From the NCBI GenBank assembly GCA_963728475.1, contig CAVSKL010000001.1:868001-932000 (forward strand): a stretch of 64,000 nt of DNA. Direction: 5' to 3'. A program made the translations under genes and the position numbers. The notes beneath the pieces are model-generated. The model was not told the origin of the DNA, did not search any database, and was given only the letters and a program-made list of their open reading frames with translations. Below are positions 46,223 to 56,559 of this stretch, piece after piece. This stretch comes from CAVSKL01 sp963728475 [NCBI: Candidatus Eiseniibacteriota bacterium]. Lineage in GTDB: Bacteria; Eisenbacteria; RBG-16-71-46; JABDJR01. How positions within the stretch are numbered: the first letter of the stretch is position 1; each line of letters opens with the position of its first letter.

Positions 46223-46532
46223 CCGTTTCTCCTTGTCCCCATTTCCGGTCCCGATCGTTCTGCCCCCGGCCCTCCCGGTTCCGGCCCCGTTCAGGGGGCC
46301 GGCGGCAGGCGGGTCGCGCGTTCGAACTCCGGAACCTCCGGCGAAGTTCCCTCCGAGGCCTCGTCACCCCGGCCGCGATGTCTTACCTTCTACCTGCGCC
46401 GCGCGATCCCGACCCGGACGCGGACCGCCGGCGGGACTCCGGGGCCCCGGCCTGCCGGCCCCATCCCGCCGTGCCCGGCCCCATCCGGACGTTCAGCATA
46501 CAATCGCGCCCGCCGGCCCGCGAGGATCCGGT

Positions 46533-47321
46533 ATGAACGAAAGCGCCATGCACCATCTTTCGCTCGCCCACATGGCGATCGCGCTCATCCTGGTTGCGGT
46601 CGCGATCGGGGTGAGCGCGACCCGGCGTCTGGGCCTGGGGCGCACCATCGTGTGGGCGGCTTTCCGGACCTCGGTGCAGCTGGTGGCGGTCGGCTACGTG
46701 GTGCACGTGCTCTTCGCCCTGGATCATCCGCTTCCGGTCCTGGGCATCCTGGTGGTGATGCTCCTGGTCGCGGGCTGGACCGCCACCGCCCGGCAGCCGC
46801 TGGCGCGACTGCCGCTCTATCCGCTCACCATCGGGAGCCTGGCGGTGGGCGCGGGCTTCACCATCTTCATGGTGGTGATCGTGATCGTGGGGGCGCGGCC
46901 CTGGTACGACCCGCGCTACCTGGTGCCGCTGGGAGGGATGATCCTGGGCAACGCCATGAACGCGGCCGCGCTGGGACTGGAGCGGTTGGAACGCGAACTC
47001 CGCCAGGGGCGCAAGCGCGTGGACGCGATCCTCGCCCTGGGGGGGACGCCCGGCCAGGCCTCCACCGAGGCCGAGCGCCAGGCGGTGCGGGCCGCGCTCA
47101 CTCCCACCCTGAACTCGATGATGGTGGTGGGGCTGGTGCAGATGCCGGGGATCATGACCGGGCAGATCCTGGCCGGCGCCGATCCTCTCCAGGCGGTGCG
47201 CTACCAGGCCCTGGTGATGTTCATGCTCCTCTCCGCCAACTCCATCACCGCCGCCATGGCGGTCCGGCGCGCCCGCCACCGTTACTTCACCGCCTCCTGG
47301 CAGCTGGCGCTTCCCCGGTGA
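46533..47321 (+). CDS. fetB: ABC transporter permease, FetB/YbbM (UPF0014) family
   Basis: 262 residues with about seven membrane helices. Family text: RTIVWAAFRTSVQLVAVGYVV, LVPLGGMILGNAMNAAALGLERL, ALTPTLNSMMVVGLVQMPGIMTGQILAGADPLQAVRYQ. Partner of the FetA-like ATPase at 44899; known members export iron. ATG 46533 after GAGGA. Separated from fetA by 0.9 kb and an opposing gene. Confidence 0.92.
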   Translation: MNESAMHHLSLAHMAIALILVAVAIGVSATRRLGLGRTIVWAAFRTSVQLVAVGYVVHVLFALDHPLPVLGILVVMLLVAGWTATARQPLARLPLYPLTIGSLAVGAGFTIFMVVIVIVGARPWYDPRYLVPLGGMILGNAMNAAALGLERLERELRQGRKRVDAILALGGTPGQASTEAERQAVRAALTPTLNSMMVVGLVQMPGIMTGQILAGADPLQAVRYQALVMFMLLSANSITAAMAVRRARHRYFTASWQLALPR

Positions 47322-47370
47322 GCGCCTTCTCCGCCCCGCGCCCCGGTCGAGGCCGGAGGGAGGGCCGCCG

Positions 47371-48003
47371 GTGAGCCTCCCCCTCGCGATCCTCGGCGAA
47401 GTCGAGGACAACCCCATCGTGGCCACCCTCGAGGAGACCGAGTCCCGGCTCACCCGGCTCCTGGGCGACCTGAACCGGGAATTCGCCGAGGCGCTGACCG
47501 CGCCTCTCACCCCGGCCGGGGGCCTCCCCGAGTTCTCGGGCGCGCTCCGCGACCCCGCCGCGGCCTACCCTCTGGCCCGCCGGCTGGCCGAGGAGTTCCA
47601 TCCGCTGCCGGTGCGGGTGGCGGTCGCCGCCCCGGAGTTTCCCCCCTCGCTGGCCGCCCGCCGGTCCGAGGACCCGGCGCTCGACGCCGCCGGCGAGCTC
47701 CTCTACCGCGCCCGCAAGGAGGACCGCCTGCTCATGGTCCGGAGCGGGGACCCCGCGCTGGATCTCCTGGCCAACGCGCTCACCCTGGTGCTCTACCGGG
47801 AGCTGCAGGCCTGGACCGACCGCCAGTGCCGGGTGGTCCGGCTCTACCGGATCCACCGGCGCCAGAGGATGGTGGCCGAGGCCCTGGGCGTGACCCAGCA
47901 GTCGGTCTCCGGCACCCTGTCCTCGGTCCACTGGAAGGTGCTGGAGGAAGCGGAGAAGAGCCTCGGCTCCGTTTTCACCACCAGGCTTCCCTACCCCCCC
48001 TGA
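47371..48003 (+). CDS. SatD-family-like protein with C-terminal HTH
   Basis: 210 residues from GTG 47371. The N-terminal LAILGEVEDNPIVATLEETESRLTRLLGDLNREFAE follows the SatD pattern (short 'GDI' strand, then a helix before a substrate-like strand), and GELLYRARKEDRLLMV matches its later part. The C-terminus (HRRQRMVAEALGVTQQSVSGTLSSVHWKVLEEAEKSL) is a clear helix-turn-helix. Role unknown, probably regulatory. Starts 49 nt after fetB and may be co-transcribed. Confidence 0.6.
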   Translation: MSLPLAILGEVEDNPIVATLEETESRLTRLLGDLNREFAEALTAPLTPAGGLPEFSGALRDPAAAYPLARRLAEEFHPLPVRVAVAAPEFPPSLAARRSEDPALDAAGELLYRARKEDRLLMVRSGDPALDLLANALTLVLYRELQAWTDRQCRVVRLYRIHRRQRMVAEALGVTQQSVSGTLSSVHWKVLEEAEKSLGSVFTTRLPYPP

Positions 48004-48113
48004 CCTGCTCCCGCCGCCGGGCTTGCTCCGGCCGCCCGCGCCCGCCACAATAGACGGACATTGGACGCCGACGCCGGATCTCCGGGTTTGGACGGACCAG
48101 GAAGGAGGACACC

Positions 48114-48620
48114 GTGCGCCGTATCCTGCTCGCGGCCGCCATGGCCGCCGGGTTTTGCGTGGTGGGGCTGACGGGGACGGCTCAGGCCCAGGACCGGAAC
48201 GTCCGGTTCCACGGGCTGGGCCCTCGGGTGGGGCTTTCCATCGAACCCAACCAGTTCGTGTTCGGGGGGCACGCCGACTTCGGCGATCCGCTCCCCCATA
48301 CCAACCTGCTTCTGCCGGTGGTCGAGATCGGGGTGGGGGACGGGGTCACCACCACCTCCATCGGAAGCGACCTGCTCTTCCGCTTCAGCGACCGGTGGGG
48401 AGTGTGGACGCCGTACCTGGGAGGCGAGGCCGCCCTCGTTATCGTGAACAGCACCGACAGCAACGGCAACGATCACACCGCCGGGAAAATCGGGCTCTCC
48501 GGCATCTTCGGGGTGGAGAAGGTGATCGGCAACAACAACCGCTTCGCCGGCGAGCTCAAGTTCAACATCTCCAACTCGCCCGACGTGAAGCTGATGGCGA
48601 TCTGGGCGTTCGGCCACTAG
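48114..48620 (+). CDS. Small secreted beta-barrel-like outer-membrane protein
   Basis: 168 residues, GTG 48114 after GAAGGAGG. Signal peptide cut after AQAQ. Strand-rich: LGPRVGLSIEPNQFVFGGHADFG, LLLPVVEIGVGDGVTTTSIGSDLLFRF, GVWTPYLGGEAALVI, ending AIWAFGH. Fits a small OmpA-like barrel; no specific function. Confidence 0.7.
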   Translation: MRRILLAAAMAAGFCVVGLTGTAQAQDRNVRFHGLGPRVGLSIEPNQFVFGGHADFGDPLPHTNLLLPVVEIGVGDGVTTTSIGSDLLFRFSDRWGVWTPYLGGEAALVIVNSTDSNGNDHTAGKIGLSGIFGVEKVIGNNNRFAGELKFNISNSPDVKLMAIWAFGH

Positions 48621-48644
48621 GGGGGCGGAAGCCGGCGCGACACC

Positions 48645-50159
48645 ATGGATGAAGCATCAGGATTCGAGCTCTCCCTCCTGGAAGGCATGGATGAGGGACT
48701 CCTCACCCGGCTCCACCGCGCCGGGGTCCGCACCCGGGAGGAGCTGGGTGCGCGGATCGTGTCGGTGGAGGGGCGTCGCGCTCTCGCGTCGGAGGTCGGG
48801 GTCTCGGTCCGCCGGCTGGAGGTGCTCCACCACCTGAACTACCTCCTCCCCGAGGACCGCGCGGCCAAGGTGCTGGAGCTGGAGCGCCGCCTGGACGACC
48901 GCTTCGACTATCTGAGCCGCGAGGTGCGGAACGCGTGGCGGCTGGCCCTGGGGCTGGGCCTGGCCATCGTGCTCCTGGTCGTAGGGGCGGTGGTGCTGCT
49001 CCGGCCTCCCTCCGGGGTGGGAGGCGGATCCGCGGCGGTGCTGGATTCCGTGCTCACCCGGCTTCATACCGACGAGGCCAGGATCGCCGCGCTGACCCCG
49101 CTCGCCACCCACGAATCCGAGGGGCGGCTGGCGCAGGCGATCTCCGCCCTGGGGCCCGCGCCCGGCTGGAACGGCCCCCTGGCGTGGTCCGCCTCCGACA
49201 GCCGGGAACTGTCCCTGCTCCTGGGTCCCGACGAGAAGGCGTTTCCCGAGCGCGCGGTGAGCCTGGCCCTGGTCCAGCTCGGCGAGGTGGAAAACGCCCC
49301 GCTCGACAGCCTCGGCCCCGGCGCCCGGGCGCGGCGGGCGGCGTCGCTCCTGGCCGACTTCCCTTCCCCGGGCGATCCGGTCGACGCCTGGAGCGCGGCC
49401 GCGGTGCTGGTCCGCGAGCGGCTCCGCTCGCGCGCCCTGGGGCTCGCTCCCGCCGACACCTCCGCCCCCGCGCTGGCCGCCGCCGATCCCTGGCCCTGGA
49501 CCTCGCCGGGATTCCTCACCGCCGAAGAACTCATCGCGCGGCTGGAGTCGCTCCCCGTCTCCCCCGACGCCTTTCCCGTCTGGACCGAGACCCTGGTCCA
49601 GCTCCGGAACGCCGCCGATGCCGGCCAGACCGCGCTGGCCGGCCGGCCCCAGGCCCTCGCCCGCGACTACTGGATCCGCCGGGCCGAGCTGGAGCTGGCG
49701 GTGGTGGGAGCGCTCCTGGGGAGGGGGGATCTCCTCCCCTACCACCAGAGCGCGCCCCGGGACTTCCTGATCCAGCGGCGGACCTTCCTCGCCAACGCCA
49801 CCGAGCACGCGCCGGGGGCGGCCCGGGCGCCGCTCCTCTGGCTCTGGGTCCGTTACGACGAGGGGGCCGACCTCCTGGCTTGGCTGGAGGCGCATCCCGA
49901 GACGCGCGCCGCGGTCCGCGGCAAGACCTGGGTTCAGGCGCTGGAGGCGGTGGAGGAGGAGCGGAACCGCGGCTCGCTCGCCCCCGATCCCCAGGTCGCC
50001 TCCACCGTGCGCCGGGCGCTGGCCGCCTCCGGCGTGGGGAAGGTCGCCGATCCCTGGAGCGCGGCCCGGACCCGCTGGGAAGCGGGCCTGGCCCCCCTGC
50101 TCATGATCGTGCGCGCCGCAGCGCGCACGCGACCCGGAGCCTCCCCGACCGCTCCATGA
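48645..50159 (+). CDS. Membrane protein with N-terminal helix-hairpin-helix domain
   Basis: 504 residues. Residues 10-75 (LEGMDEGLLTRLHRAGVRTREELGARI...) resemble the DUF4332/helix-hairpin-helix fold. One membrane helix (about 97-119) follows, then a long helical, Ala/Leu/Pro-rich domain to the end. It is convergent with the STAND-like gene and overlaps its 3' end by 59 nt. Function unknown. Confidence 0.7.
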   Translation: MDEASGFELSLLEGMDEGLLTRLHRAGVRTREELGARIVSVEGRRALASEVGVSVRRLEVLHHLNYLLPEDRAAKVLELERRLDDRFDYLSREVRNAWRLALGLGLAIVLLVVGAVVLLRPPSGVGGGSAAVLDSVLTRLHTDEARIAALTPLATHESEGRLAQAISALGPAPGWNGPLAWSASDSRELSLLLGPDEKAFPERAVSLALVQLGEVENAPLDSLGPGARARRAASLLADFPSPGDPVDAWSAAAVLVRERLRSRALGLAPADTSAPALAAADPWPWTSPGFLTAEELIARLESLPVSPDAFPVWTETLVQLRNAADAGQTALAGRPQALARDYWIRRAELELAVVGALLGRGDLLPYHQSAPRDFLIQRRTFLANATEHAPGAARAPLLWLWVRYDEGADLLAWLEAHPETRAAVRGKTWVQALEAVEEERNRGSLAPDPQVASTVRRALAASGVGKVADPWSAARTRWEAGLAPLLMIVRAAARTRPGASPTAP

Positions 50160-53027
50160 GCACCGCCATCGCCGCCGCCACCGGAGCCGTCCGCCCCGGA
50201 CCCTCCAGCCAGCGCAACCGCTCCGCCGCCGCCGGAAGCGCTCCGTCCCGGAGCAACTCCTCCAGCGCCGCCCCCAGCTCCATCGCGAGCACCGTCCGCA
50301 CCGCCGCCGTCTCCTCGTCGTCGAATCCCGGGAAGTAACGTCCGGGCACCGCCGCGAAGGCGCGGGACCGGAGCGCGTTCCCCGCTCCGGTCTCGCCCAG
50401 TCCGTCCAGCCGGGAGGCCTCGGAGAGATCCGCGCGGAGCGCGCGGAGATCGCATCCGATCCCCGCCCACTCCGGCCGCACCCGGTCCCCTTCCAGTCGA
50501 AGCCCCCCCGGCACCGTTTCCCGGCTCCGCAAGAGCTGGTTCCCGAGCTGGAGGAGTCCGGTGAGGTCGGCGGGGGGGGCGTCGCCCGCCGCCGCCGCCG
50601 CGCGCTCGGCGTCGTCGCGGGCGTAGGGCCGGCCGAGCGCCTCCCGGCTCACCGCCCGCCGCCAGAGCGCCGACCACCACTCCGGCCAGAGCGCCAGGGG
50701 CCATTCCGAGTCCGGCCGCTCCACCCGGGCCAGCCCCAGGGCGTGGAGCACCAGGCCCGAGGCCCCCCCCTCCGGCCGGTGGCGCGCCGCCGGCGCCGAC
50801 ACCAGGGGACGGAATACCCGCTGGAACACCGGGAGCCCCACCGCGGGGGTGGTGCGGAGCGCATGGGCGAGGAAGCGGCTCCGCGACGGCGCGGCCATCC
50901 GGTGGACGAGTTCCGCGGTCCTGGCCAGACAGTCGTCCAGGGCCTCGGTTCGTCTTTCCAACATCCACGCCCAGAATCGCAGCTCCCAGATATCCGCCAG
51001 GTCGGCCACCCGGTCGGCGGCGGTGAGCGCCTCCTCCACCTCGGCCAGGGTGCGCTCCATCGCGTCCACCCCCCGGGTCCGCCACGCCTCCACCGCCCGG
51101 CCGGTGGCCTCGCGGCTCCGGGCCCAGAGCCCCCCGCGTCCAGCCCCCATCCCCATCCGCCGGGGTGCGGCGCGCGCGGGTCGAGGGTCTCCGGGATCGG
51201 GATAGGCGGAACCTGCCGGAGCGCCTCCAGGCGTTCGACAATCTCCTCCAGCCCCGCCCGGTCCCGGGCGCGCGCGGCCTGGAGTTCGCGCTCGGCATCC
51301 TCCAGGCGCCGGGCATCCACCAGCGCCCGCAGCCGGGTGTAGGCGGCGAGGTCGGCGGAACCGGCCATCCCCAGGGCGGCGAGCTCCTCCTCGGCCTCGG
51401 CGGCCAAACGGTGCGCCTCCAGCACCCCGCCCAGCCGGCGCCGGCCCTCCGCCACCGCCGCCTTCAAGACCGACGCGTTGACCAGGTGCCCCGCGTCCAG
51501 GGCCTCGGTCCAGGCCGACTCGCGCAGGGACTGGGCGTGTTGCGCGCGTCCCGCCGCTTCCGCCTCTTCCGCCTCCATCCGGGCCAGGGCGCGCCGGAGG
51601 CCGGGCTGGAGGTCGGGGTCGAGCCGGGCCTGGCCCTGGTGGATCCAGAGCAGCGCCCGGTCGGGGCGGCCCTCGCGCCGGCGCTGGGCGGCGGCGAGGA
51701 CGCACAGGCGGCCTCGTACCGCGTCCCAGAGCGGGCCGCGCCGGCCGTGGACCAGCCGGGCCGCCGCCGCCAGCTCCCGGTGCGGGTCGTGCTCGGGCAC
51801 CGCGCGCAACAGGTCGCGGCGCACCCCGGCCAGCCGCCGCAGGCACTGGGCGGCGGGGGCCGCGGCGCCGGGGCGCGCGAGCCGGATGGAGGGACGGATC
51901 ACGTGGCGCTGGCGGGGGAGGTGGCGCACCGCGTCCTCGATCACTTCCCGCCAGTGGGGGCTGGCGGTGGCCGGCGGATGCCGGAAGGTGGAGCGGAGCA
52001 GGAACTCGCGGCGGCGGAGCGCGGTCAGCGCTTCCTCGAACTCTTCGTCCTCGCCGTTGAAGCCGCGGCGCAGGGCCTCGATCTCCAGGCGTCCGTCGTT
52101 CTGGGTGAGCAGGTGGAGGAGCCGGGCGGCGCCGGGCTGGAGCCGCCGGTAGCGCGCATCCATGACCGCGTGCAGGTTGAAGGGGAGCGGAAGCCGCTCC
52201 AGCGGGTCCAGGAGCGAGATCGTCTCGCGGTCCTCGTCCACCCGGAGATGGCCCATCTCCTCCAGCCACCGCAAGGTCTCGTGAATGAAGAAAGGGCGGC
52301 CTCCGGTGATGCGCTGGAGCCATCCCGCGAAGGGGGTGGGATCGGTTCCGGCCGAGAAGCCCGCCGCCAGCTCGCGAACCTCGTCCGGGGTGAGCGGGTC
52401 CAGGGCCAGGGTGCGGGTGCGGGACTCGTCCACCAGCTCCAGGCCCGGCGGGCCCGCCGCCGCCAGCACGACCGCGCCCGGAGGCTTGAGCGACCGGCAG
52501 AGCGACTCCAGCACCCGGCGGGCCGGGGTGCCGCGGGCCGGCCACAGTCCCGCGTCGACGATCACCAGGGTCTGTCCGGTGAGGGCGAGCAGCACCGCGC
52601 CCACCGCCGCCCCCACGATCTCGGGCTCCATCCCCTGGGAAAGCCGCTCCCGGGAGAGGGCGGGAACCGGGGCCCAGGACCGGAGCCGCGGGGCCCACGC
52701 GCTCAGGGTGTGGATGGCCCACGACGGAAACGGGGCCTCGGGATAGGTCTCGAGGAGGTCGCCGAGCTCGGTGCGGATCCAGGTCCTCAGGTCCGCCTCC
52801 ACCCCGCCGGGGGCGAGATGGATCCACTCCGCGTCGGGTCCGTGGTGGAGAGCCTCGGCGATCAGCCGCCGGCGCCCCACCCCCGGTTCGCCCGCCACCC
52901 GCACCAGGCACAACGAACCCGCCAGCCCCTCGTGAATGAGGTGGGTGAGGATGCCGATCTCGCGCCGGCGTCCGGCGAAGCGGGCGCCGCGATGGGTGGG
53001 GCCGGGAATCCCGAGGAGAGTCTTCAT
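50101..53027 (-). pseudogene. Large STAND-type ATPase-like gene with degenerate P-loop, frameshifted in a G6 tract
   Basis: About 975 residues if one G is added at 51130-51135; without it the frame runs into Arg/Gly text and stops at 50649. Residues 15-90 (FAGRRREIGILTHLIHEG, VAGEPGVGRRRLIAEAL) follow the AAA_16/MalT-type layout, but Walker A has Arg-Arg where Lys-Ser/Thr is required, and the Walker B region reads TLVIVDAGLW instead of a DD pair. The rest is a helical TPR-like array (SALRRREFLLRSTFRHPP, WELRFWAWMLERRTEALDDCLARTAELV). If translated whole, it would be a non-hydrolysing scaffold or sensor. Confidence 0.72.
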
Positions 53028-53120
53028 GGTGCGTGCCGTCCATCCTGAGCCGTGGCGGGGGTTCTGGCAAGTTGCGGCGGGACGGCCGGTTGCTCGACCT
53101 CCCGGCGTATGCCGCCCGGC

Positions 53121-54011
53121 CTACGCCGGCCGCGGCATGGACGCGAACCGGCGGAGCAGGGCCAGGTTTCGCCGGTCCATGTCGTCCTTCTTGGGGGTCT
53201 CGATCACCTTGGGCGCGCCGGCGAAGCGGGGGTCGGTCATCAGGAGCCGGAAGGCGGTCGAGCCCACGTGGCCCTTGCCGATGTGCTCGTGGCGGTCCAC
53301 CCGCGAGCCCGGCCCCTTCTTGCTGTCGTTGACGTGGAAGGCGCGCACCCGGGAGAGCCCCACCGTCCGGTCGAGCGCCTCCATCACCGCGCGGTAGGCA
53401 GCCGGGGTCCGGAAGTCGTAGCCCGCGGCCAGCAGATGGCAGGTGTCGAGGCACACTCCCAGCCGCTCCGGCCGCCGCACCCGGGCCATCACCCCGGCCA
53501 GATGCTCGAAACGGCAGCCGATCGCGCTCCCCTGCCCCGCCGTGTTCTCCAGTAGCGGGACCACCGAGGCTCCGTCCAGCCGTTCCTCCACCCAGTCCAG
53601 CGCGCTCACGATCCGGTCCAGGCCCGCCTCCTCCCCCGAGCCCATGTGGGCCCCGGGATGGAAGACCAAGAACGGGATTCCCAGGCGCTCGCACCGGAGC
53701 GCCTCCCCCAAAAACGCCTCCCGCGACCGTGCGTACAGGGTGTCGTCGGGTGAGGCGAGGTTGATGAGGTAGGAGTCGTGCACCATCACCGGCATGGGAT
53801 GGGCGGCCAGCGCGTCCTTCCAGGACGCCACCGAGTCCGCGTCCAGCGCCTTCATCGCCCACTGGTTGGAGTTTCGGGAGAAGATCTGGAGCGCGGTGGC
53901 GCGGTGGGCCGCCGCCCGCTCCACCGCCAGGTGGAGGCCGCCGGCGATGGACATGTGGGCGCCCAGGAGCAGGGTCGCCGGGCGCTCCGGGGGTTTCCGG
54001 GGCGCGGTCAC
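53121..54011 (-). CDS. nfo: Endonuclease IV (AP endonuclease)
   Basis: 296 residues from GTG 54011, which overlaps the upstream lipoprotein stop (GTGA). TIM-barrel AP endonuclease that cuts at abasic sites. Tri-zinc ligands lie in LLGAHMSIAGG, FHPGAHMG, LLENTAGQGS, GVCLDTCHLLAAGYD, AFHVNDSKKGPGSRVDRHEHIGKG and ETPKKDD. Length is normal (E. coli 285). Confidence 0.96.
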   Translation of the reverse strand: MTAPRKPPERPATLLLGAHMSIAGGLHLAVERAAAHRATALQIFSRNSNQWAMKALDADSVASWKDALAAHPMPVMVHDSYLINLASPDDTLYARSREAFLGEALRCERLGIPFLVFHPGAHMGSGEEAGLDRIVSALDWVEERLDGASVVPLLENTAGQGSAIGCRFEHLAGVMARVRRPERLGVCLDTCHLLAAGYDFRTPAAYRAVMEALDRTVGLSRVRAFHVNDSKKGPGSRVDRHEHIGKGHVGSTAFRLLMTDPRFAGAPKVIETPKKDDMDRRNLALLRRFASMPRPA

Positions 54012-54685
54012 GGTGCGCCCGAGGCCAGGTTCTCGGCGAGGATGCGCGACTTCCGGGCCAGGTTGGCCGCGCCCTGGTAGTCCTTGCGGCCGAGCGCGGC
54101 CTCGGCCTGCCGCAAGAGGCCCCGGGCCGCCTCGACCTGCTCCGTCACCGCCTCGCCCCGCCGGGAGGACGCGCGGACGGTGGCGAGCAGGCTGTCCGCC
54201 CGCGCCATGTCCCGCCGGGTGGTGCGGATGAGCTCGTTCTCCTGGGCGGGGGTGAGGTCCACCTGGACCGGGGGCGGGGGGAGCAGGACCGGCGGCACCG
54301 TCATGGTGTCGGCGGCGAGGGTGTCGGGGCGCGTCCCCGCGAGAAGGCTGTCCCGCCGGACCGGGGCGGGGCGGCCGGAAGGCGCGGGAACGGCGGGCGG
54401 CACCCAGAACTCCTCCTTGAACACCACCGCGTAGACCGGTGGGGGATCGGGGAGGGCGAAGGCCACGCTGTCGGGAGGCGCGTAGTAGCGGGTGGCGTCC
54501 CGGGCCTGGAGGCGGAGCGCCTCGCCGTAGGTCCACACGCTCCCGCACCCGGCGAGCGCCGTCGCCGCCGCCCCCGCCGCCAGGAGGCCGGCGATCCGGG
54601 CCCGGCATTGGGGGGTCCGGGCCCGGCCCCGGGCGGCCCGCCGGATCCAATCCGTTGCGCCTCGCGCCGCCCGCCGCCCGCTCAT
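54008..54685 (-). CDS. Lipoprotein with helical C-terminal (DUF4398-like) domain
   Basis: 225 residues; lipobox LAGC (about residue 47, after a long Arg-rich N-terminus). A Pro-rich middle is followed by helices (RTTRRDMARADSLLATVRA, EQVEAARGLLRQAEAALGRKDYQGAANLARKSRILAENL), resembling DUF4398/TPR-like envelope lipoproteins. ATG 54685 overlaps the kinase stop (ATGA). Possibly a sensor accessory or target of the adjacent two-component system. Confidence 0.68.
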   Translation of the reverse strand: MSGRRAARGATDWIRRAARGRARTPQCRARIAGLLAAGAAATALAGCGSVWTYGEALRLQARDATRYYAPPDSVAFALPDPPPVYAVVFKEEFWVPPAVPAPSGRPAPVRRDSLLAGTRPDTLAADTMTVPPVLLPPPPVQVDLTPAQENELIRTTRRDMARADSLLATVRASSRRGEAVTEQVEAARGLLRQAEAALGRKDYQGAANLARKSRILAENLASGAP

Positions 54686-56556
54686 GCTCCCGTCCCCCGC
54701 GGGGCCGGCGGCGAGGCCACCGCCGCGAACGATGCCGGGGTCGCCGGCGGCCGCGCCTTGGCCCGCAGGCTCAAGACCACCCGGGTGCCGGCCCCTGGGG
54801 CGCTCTCGATCTCCACCCGCCCGCCGTGCATCTCCACCGCCTGGCGCACGAACGCCAGCCCCACCCCGGTTCCGTTCTCCTTGGTGGTCATGTAGAGGTC
54901 GAAGGCGCGACGGCGGACCGCGTCGCTCATCCCCGGACCGGAATCGGTCACCGTGAACAGCACCCGGTCGTCCTCGGCCGCGCACGCCACCCGCACCCGG
55001 CGGTCGCGGGACGGCAGGGCCTGGATCGCGTTCTTGACCACGTTCATGAGCGCCTGGCGGAGCACCTCGGGGTCGCCGGTGACCTCGGGACCGCCCCCCT
55101 CGCACTCGGGGATGAGCTCCAGGCCCGCCATGGTCGCTTCCGGCGCGAGGAGCGACGACACCTCCTCCACCAGCCGCTCCGGGCGGAAGGGGACGATGGC
55201 CAGCTTGCGGAGCCGGGCCACCTTCAGGAACCCCGATACCGCACGGTCGAGCCGCGCGATCTGGGCGCGGGTGACCTCCACCGCCTCGCGGACCATGTCC
55301 GGGTCCAGGTTCTGGGCGTGGCGGAGCGGCTCCAGATGGAGGGTGATCGCGTTCAGGGGATTCCGGATCTCGTGCGCCACCCCCGCGGCCATCTCCCCCA
55401 GCCGCGAGAGCACGGTGGAGTGGTCCATCACCGCCTGCAGGTCGCGGAGCACCGACAGGTCCTTGAGCTCGATCACCGCCCCCACCGCGCCGGTCTCTTC
55501 CTGCACCCGGTGCCCCAGGGCCATGAGCGCGCGCTCCTCGCCGGCGGCGGCGATCTCGGCGCGGATGGAGATGTGCTCGTTACGGCCCGACAGCAGCTCC
55601 TCCACCAGGCGGGTGAGCGGGTGTTCCGGGCCCAGGAGCCCGGACAGGGAGCGACCCACCGAGGCCTCGGGGCCGAGCCCCAGGTACCGTCCGGCCAGAT
55701 TGTTGAGCAGCGTCACCTCGCGATCGGGCCCCACCGCCACCAGCCCGTCGCCCAGGAGTTCCACCGCCTTGCGCAGGTGCTCGTCGTCGCCGCGGGAGAG
55801 TTCGCGGGCGTGGAACTCCGCCCCCAGCTCGTTCAGGGCCTGGGCCATGAGCCCGAACTCCTGGATGTTCTGCTGGGGCACCCGGTAGCTGAAGTCGCCG
55901 GCCCGGAGCGCCTCGATTCCCCGCCGCACCTCCCCCATGGGCCCGAGCACGATGCGGGTGAGGAAGTAGGCGGCCACCCCCGCCACCCCCACGTAGAAGA
56001 GCGCCAGGAAGAACCCGCGGCGGACGACCGCGGAGAGGTCGCGGCGGATGAAGGCGGGGCTGAGCGCGATCCGCACCGAGCCCAGGCGGCGGTCGCCGAT
56101 CCTGAGCGGGGTCACCTCCTCGTGGATCTCCGAGCCGCGGCGGAAGAGGTGCCACATGAACGCCCACACCGCCGGCGGGCCCCCCAGCTCGGGGAGCGGA
56201 GGATGGTCCACCACCGCCTGCCCCAGCTGGCCGGGATCGGTATGGAGCACCGCGTGCCCGGTGCTGTCGGTGAACGCGGCGTAGAGGACCGAGGGCGCGA
56301 ACTGGGTAGCCGCTTCCAGGCTCACCTGGAGCACCTGGGCGTCGCGGATCGCCTCCAGCGGCGGCAGGTCGGGGCGGCTCGCCACCACCTGGCCGATCTG
56401 CAGCACCAGCGTGCGCGAGGCGAAGCGGGCGTCGCGGCGGGCGTCGTTGACCGCGGAGCGGGTCACCCCGGTCATCTCCAGGACCATGGTGACGAGCGCG
56501 ATCGCGACCATGACTCCGGCCAGGGCCAGGATCTGCCGCGCGCGGAGTCCGAGCAT
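54682..56556 (-). CDS. Membrane sensor histidine kinase (NtrB/ZraS class)
   Basis: 624 residues. TM1 (about 9-27), a periplasmic sensor domain of about 150 residues, TM2 (about 182-203), HAMP (about 204-255), PAS (about 258-375), HisKA with His395 in AGVAHEIRNPLNAI, and a HATPase domain with NVVKNAIQA (N box), DSGPGM (G1) and TGVGLAFVRQ (G2). It starts 3 nt after the NtrC-family regulator stop, so the pair is one transcript. The input signal is unknown. Confidence 0.95.
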   Translation of the reverse strand: MLGLRARQILALAGVMVAIALVTMVLEMTGVTRSAVNDARRDARFASRTLVLQIGQVVASRPDLPPLEAIRDAQVLQVSLEAATQFAPSVLYAAFTDSTGHAVLHTDPGQLGQAVVDHPPLPELGGPPAVWAFMWHLFRRGSEIHEEVTPLRIGDRRLGSVRIALSPAFIRRDLSAVVRRGFFLALFYVGVAGVAAYFLTRIVLGPMGEVRRGIEALRAGDFSYRVPQQNIQEFGLMAQALNELGAEFHARELSRGDDEHLRKAVELLGDGLVAVGPDREVTLLNNLAGRYLGLGPEASVGRSLSGLLGPEHPLTRLVEELLSGRNEHISIRAEIAAAGEERALMALGHRVQEETGAVGAVIELKDLSVLRDLQAVMDHSTVLSRLGEMAAGVAHEIRNPLNAITLHLEPLRHAQNLDPDMVREAVEVTRAQIARLDRAVSGFLKVARLRKLAIVPFRPERLVEEVSSLLAPEATMAGLELIPECEGGGPEVTGDPEVLRQALMNVVKNAIQALPSRDRRVRVACAAEDDRVLFTVTDSGPGMSDAVRRRAFDLYMTTKENGTGVGLAFVRQAVEMHGGRVEIESAPGAGTRVVLSLRAKARPPATPASFAAVASPPAPRGTGA

Positions 56557-56559
56557 GGC

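Noticed and set aside
51165-53048. Long open frame opposite the STAND-like gene
   Set aside because: Antisense shadow; composition is Arg/Gly/Gln-rich with no motif.
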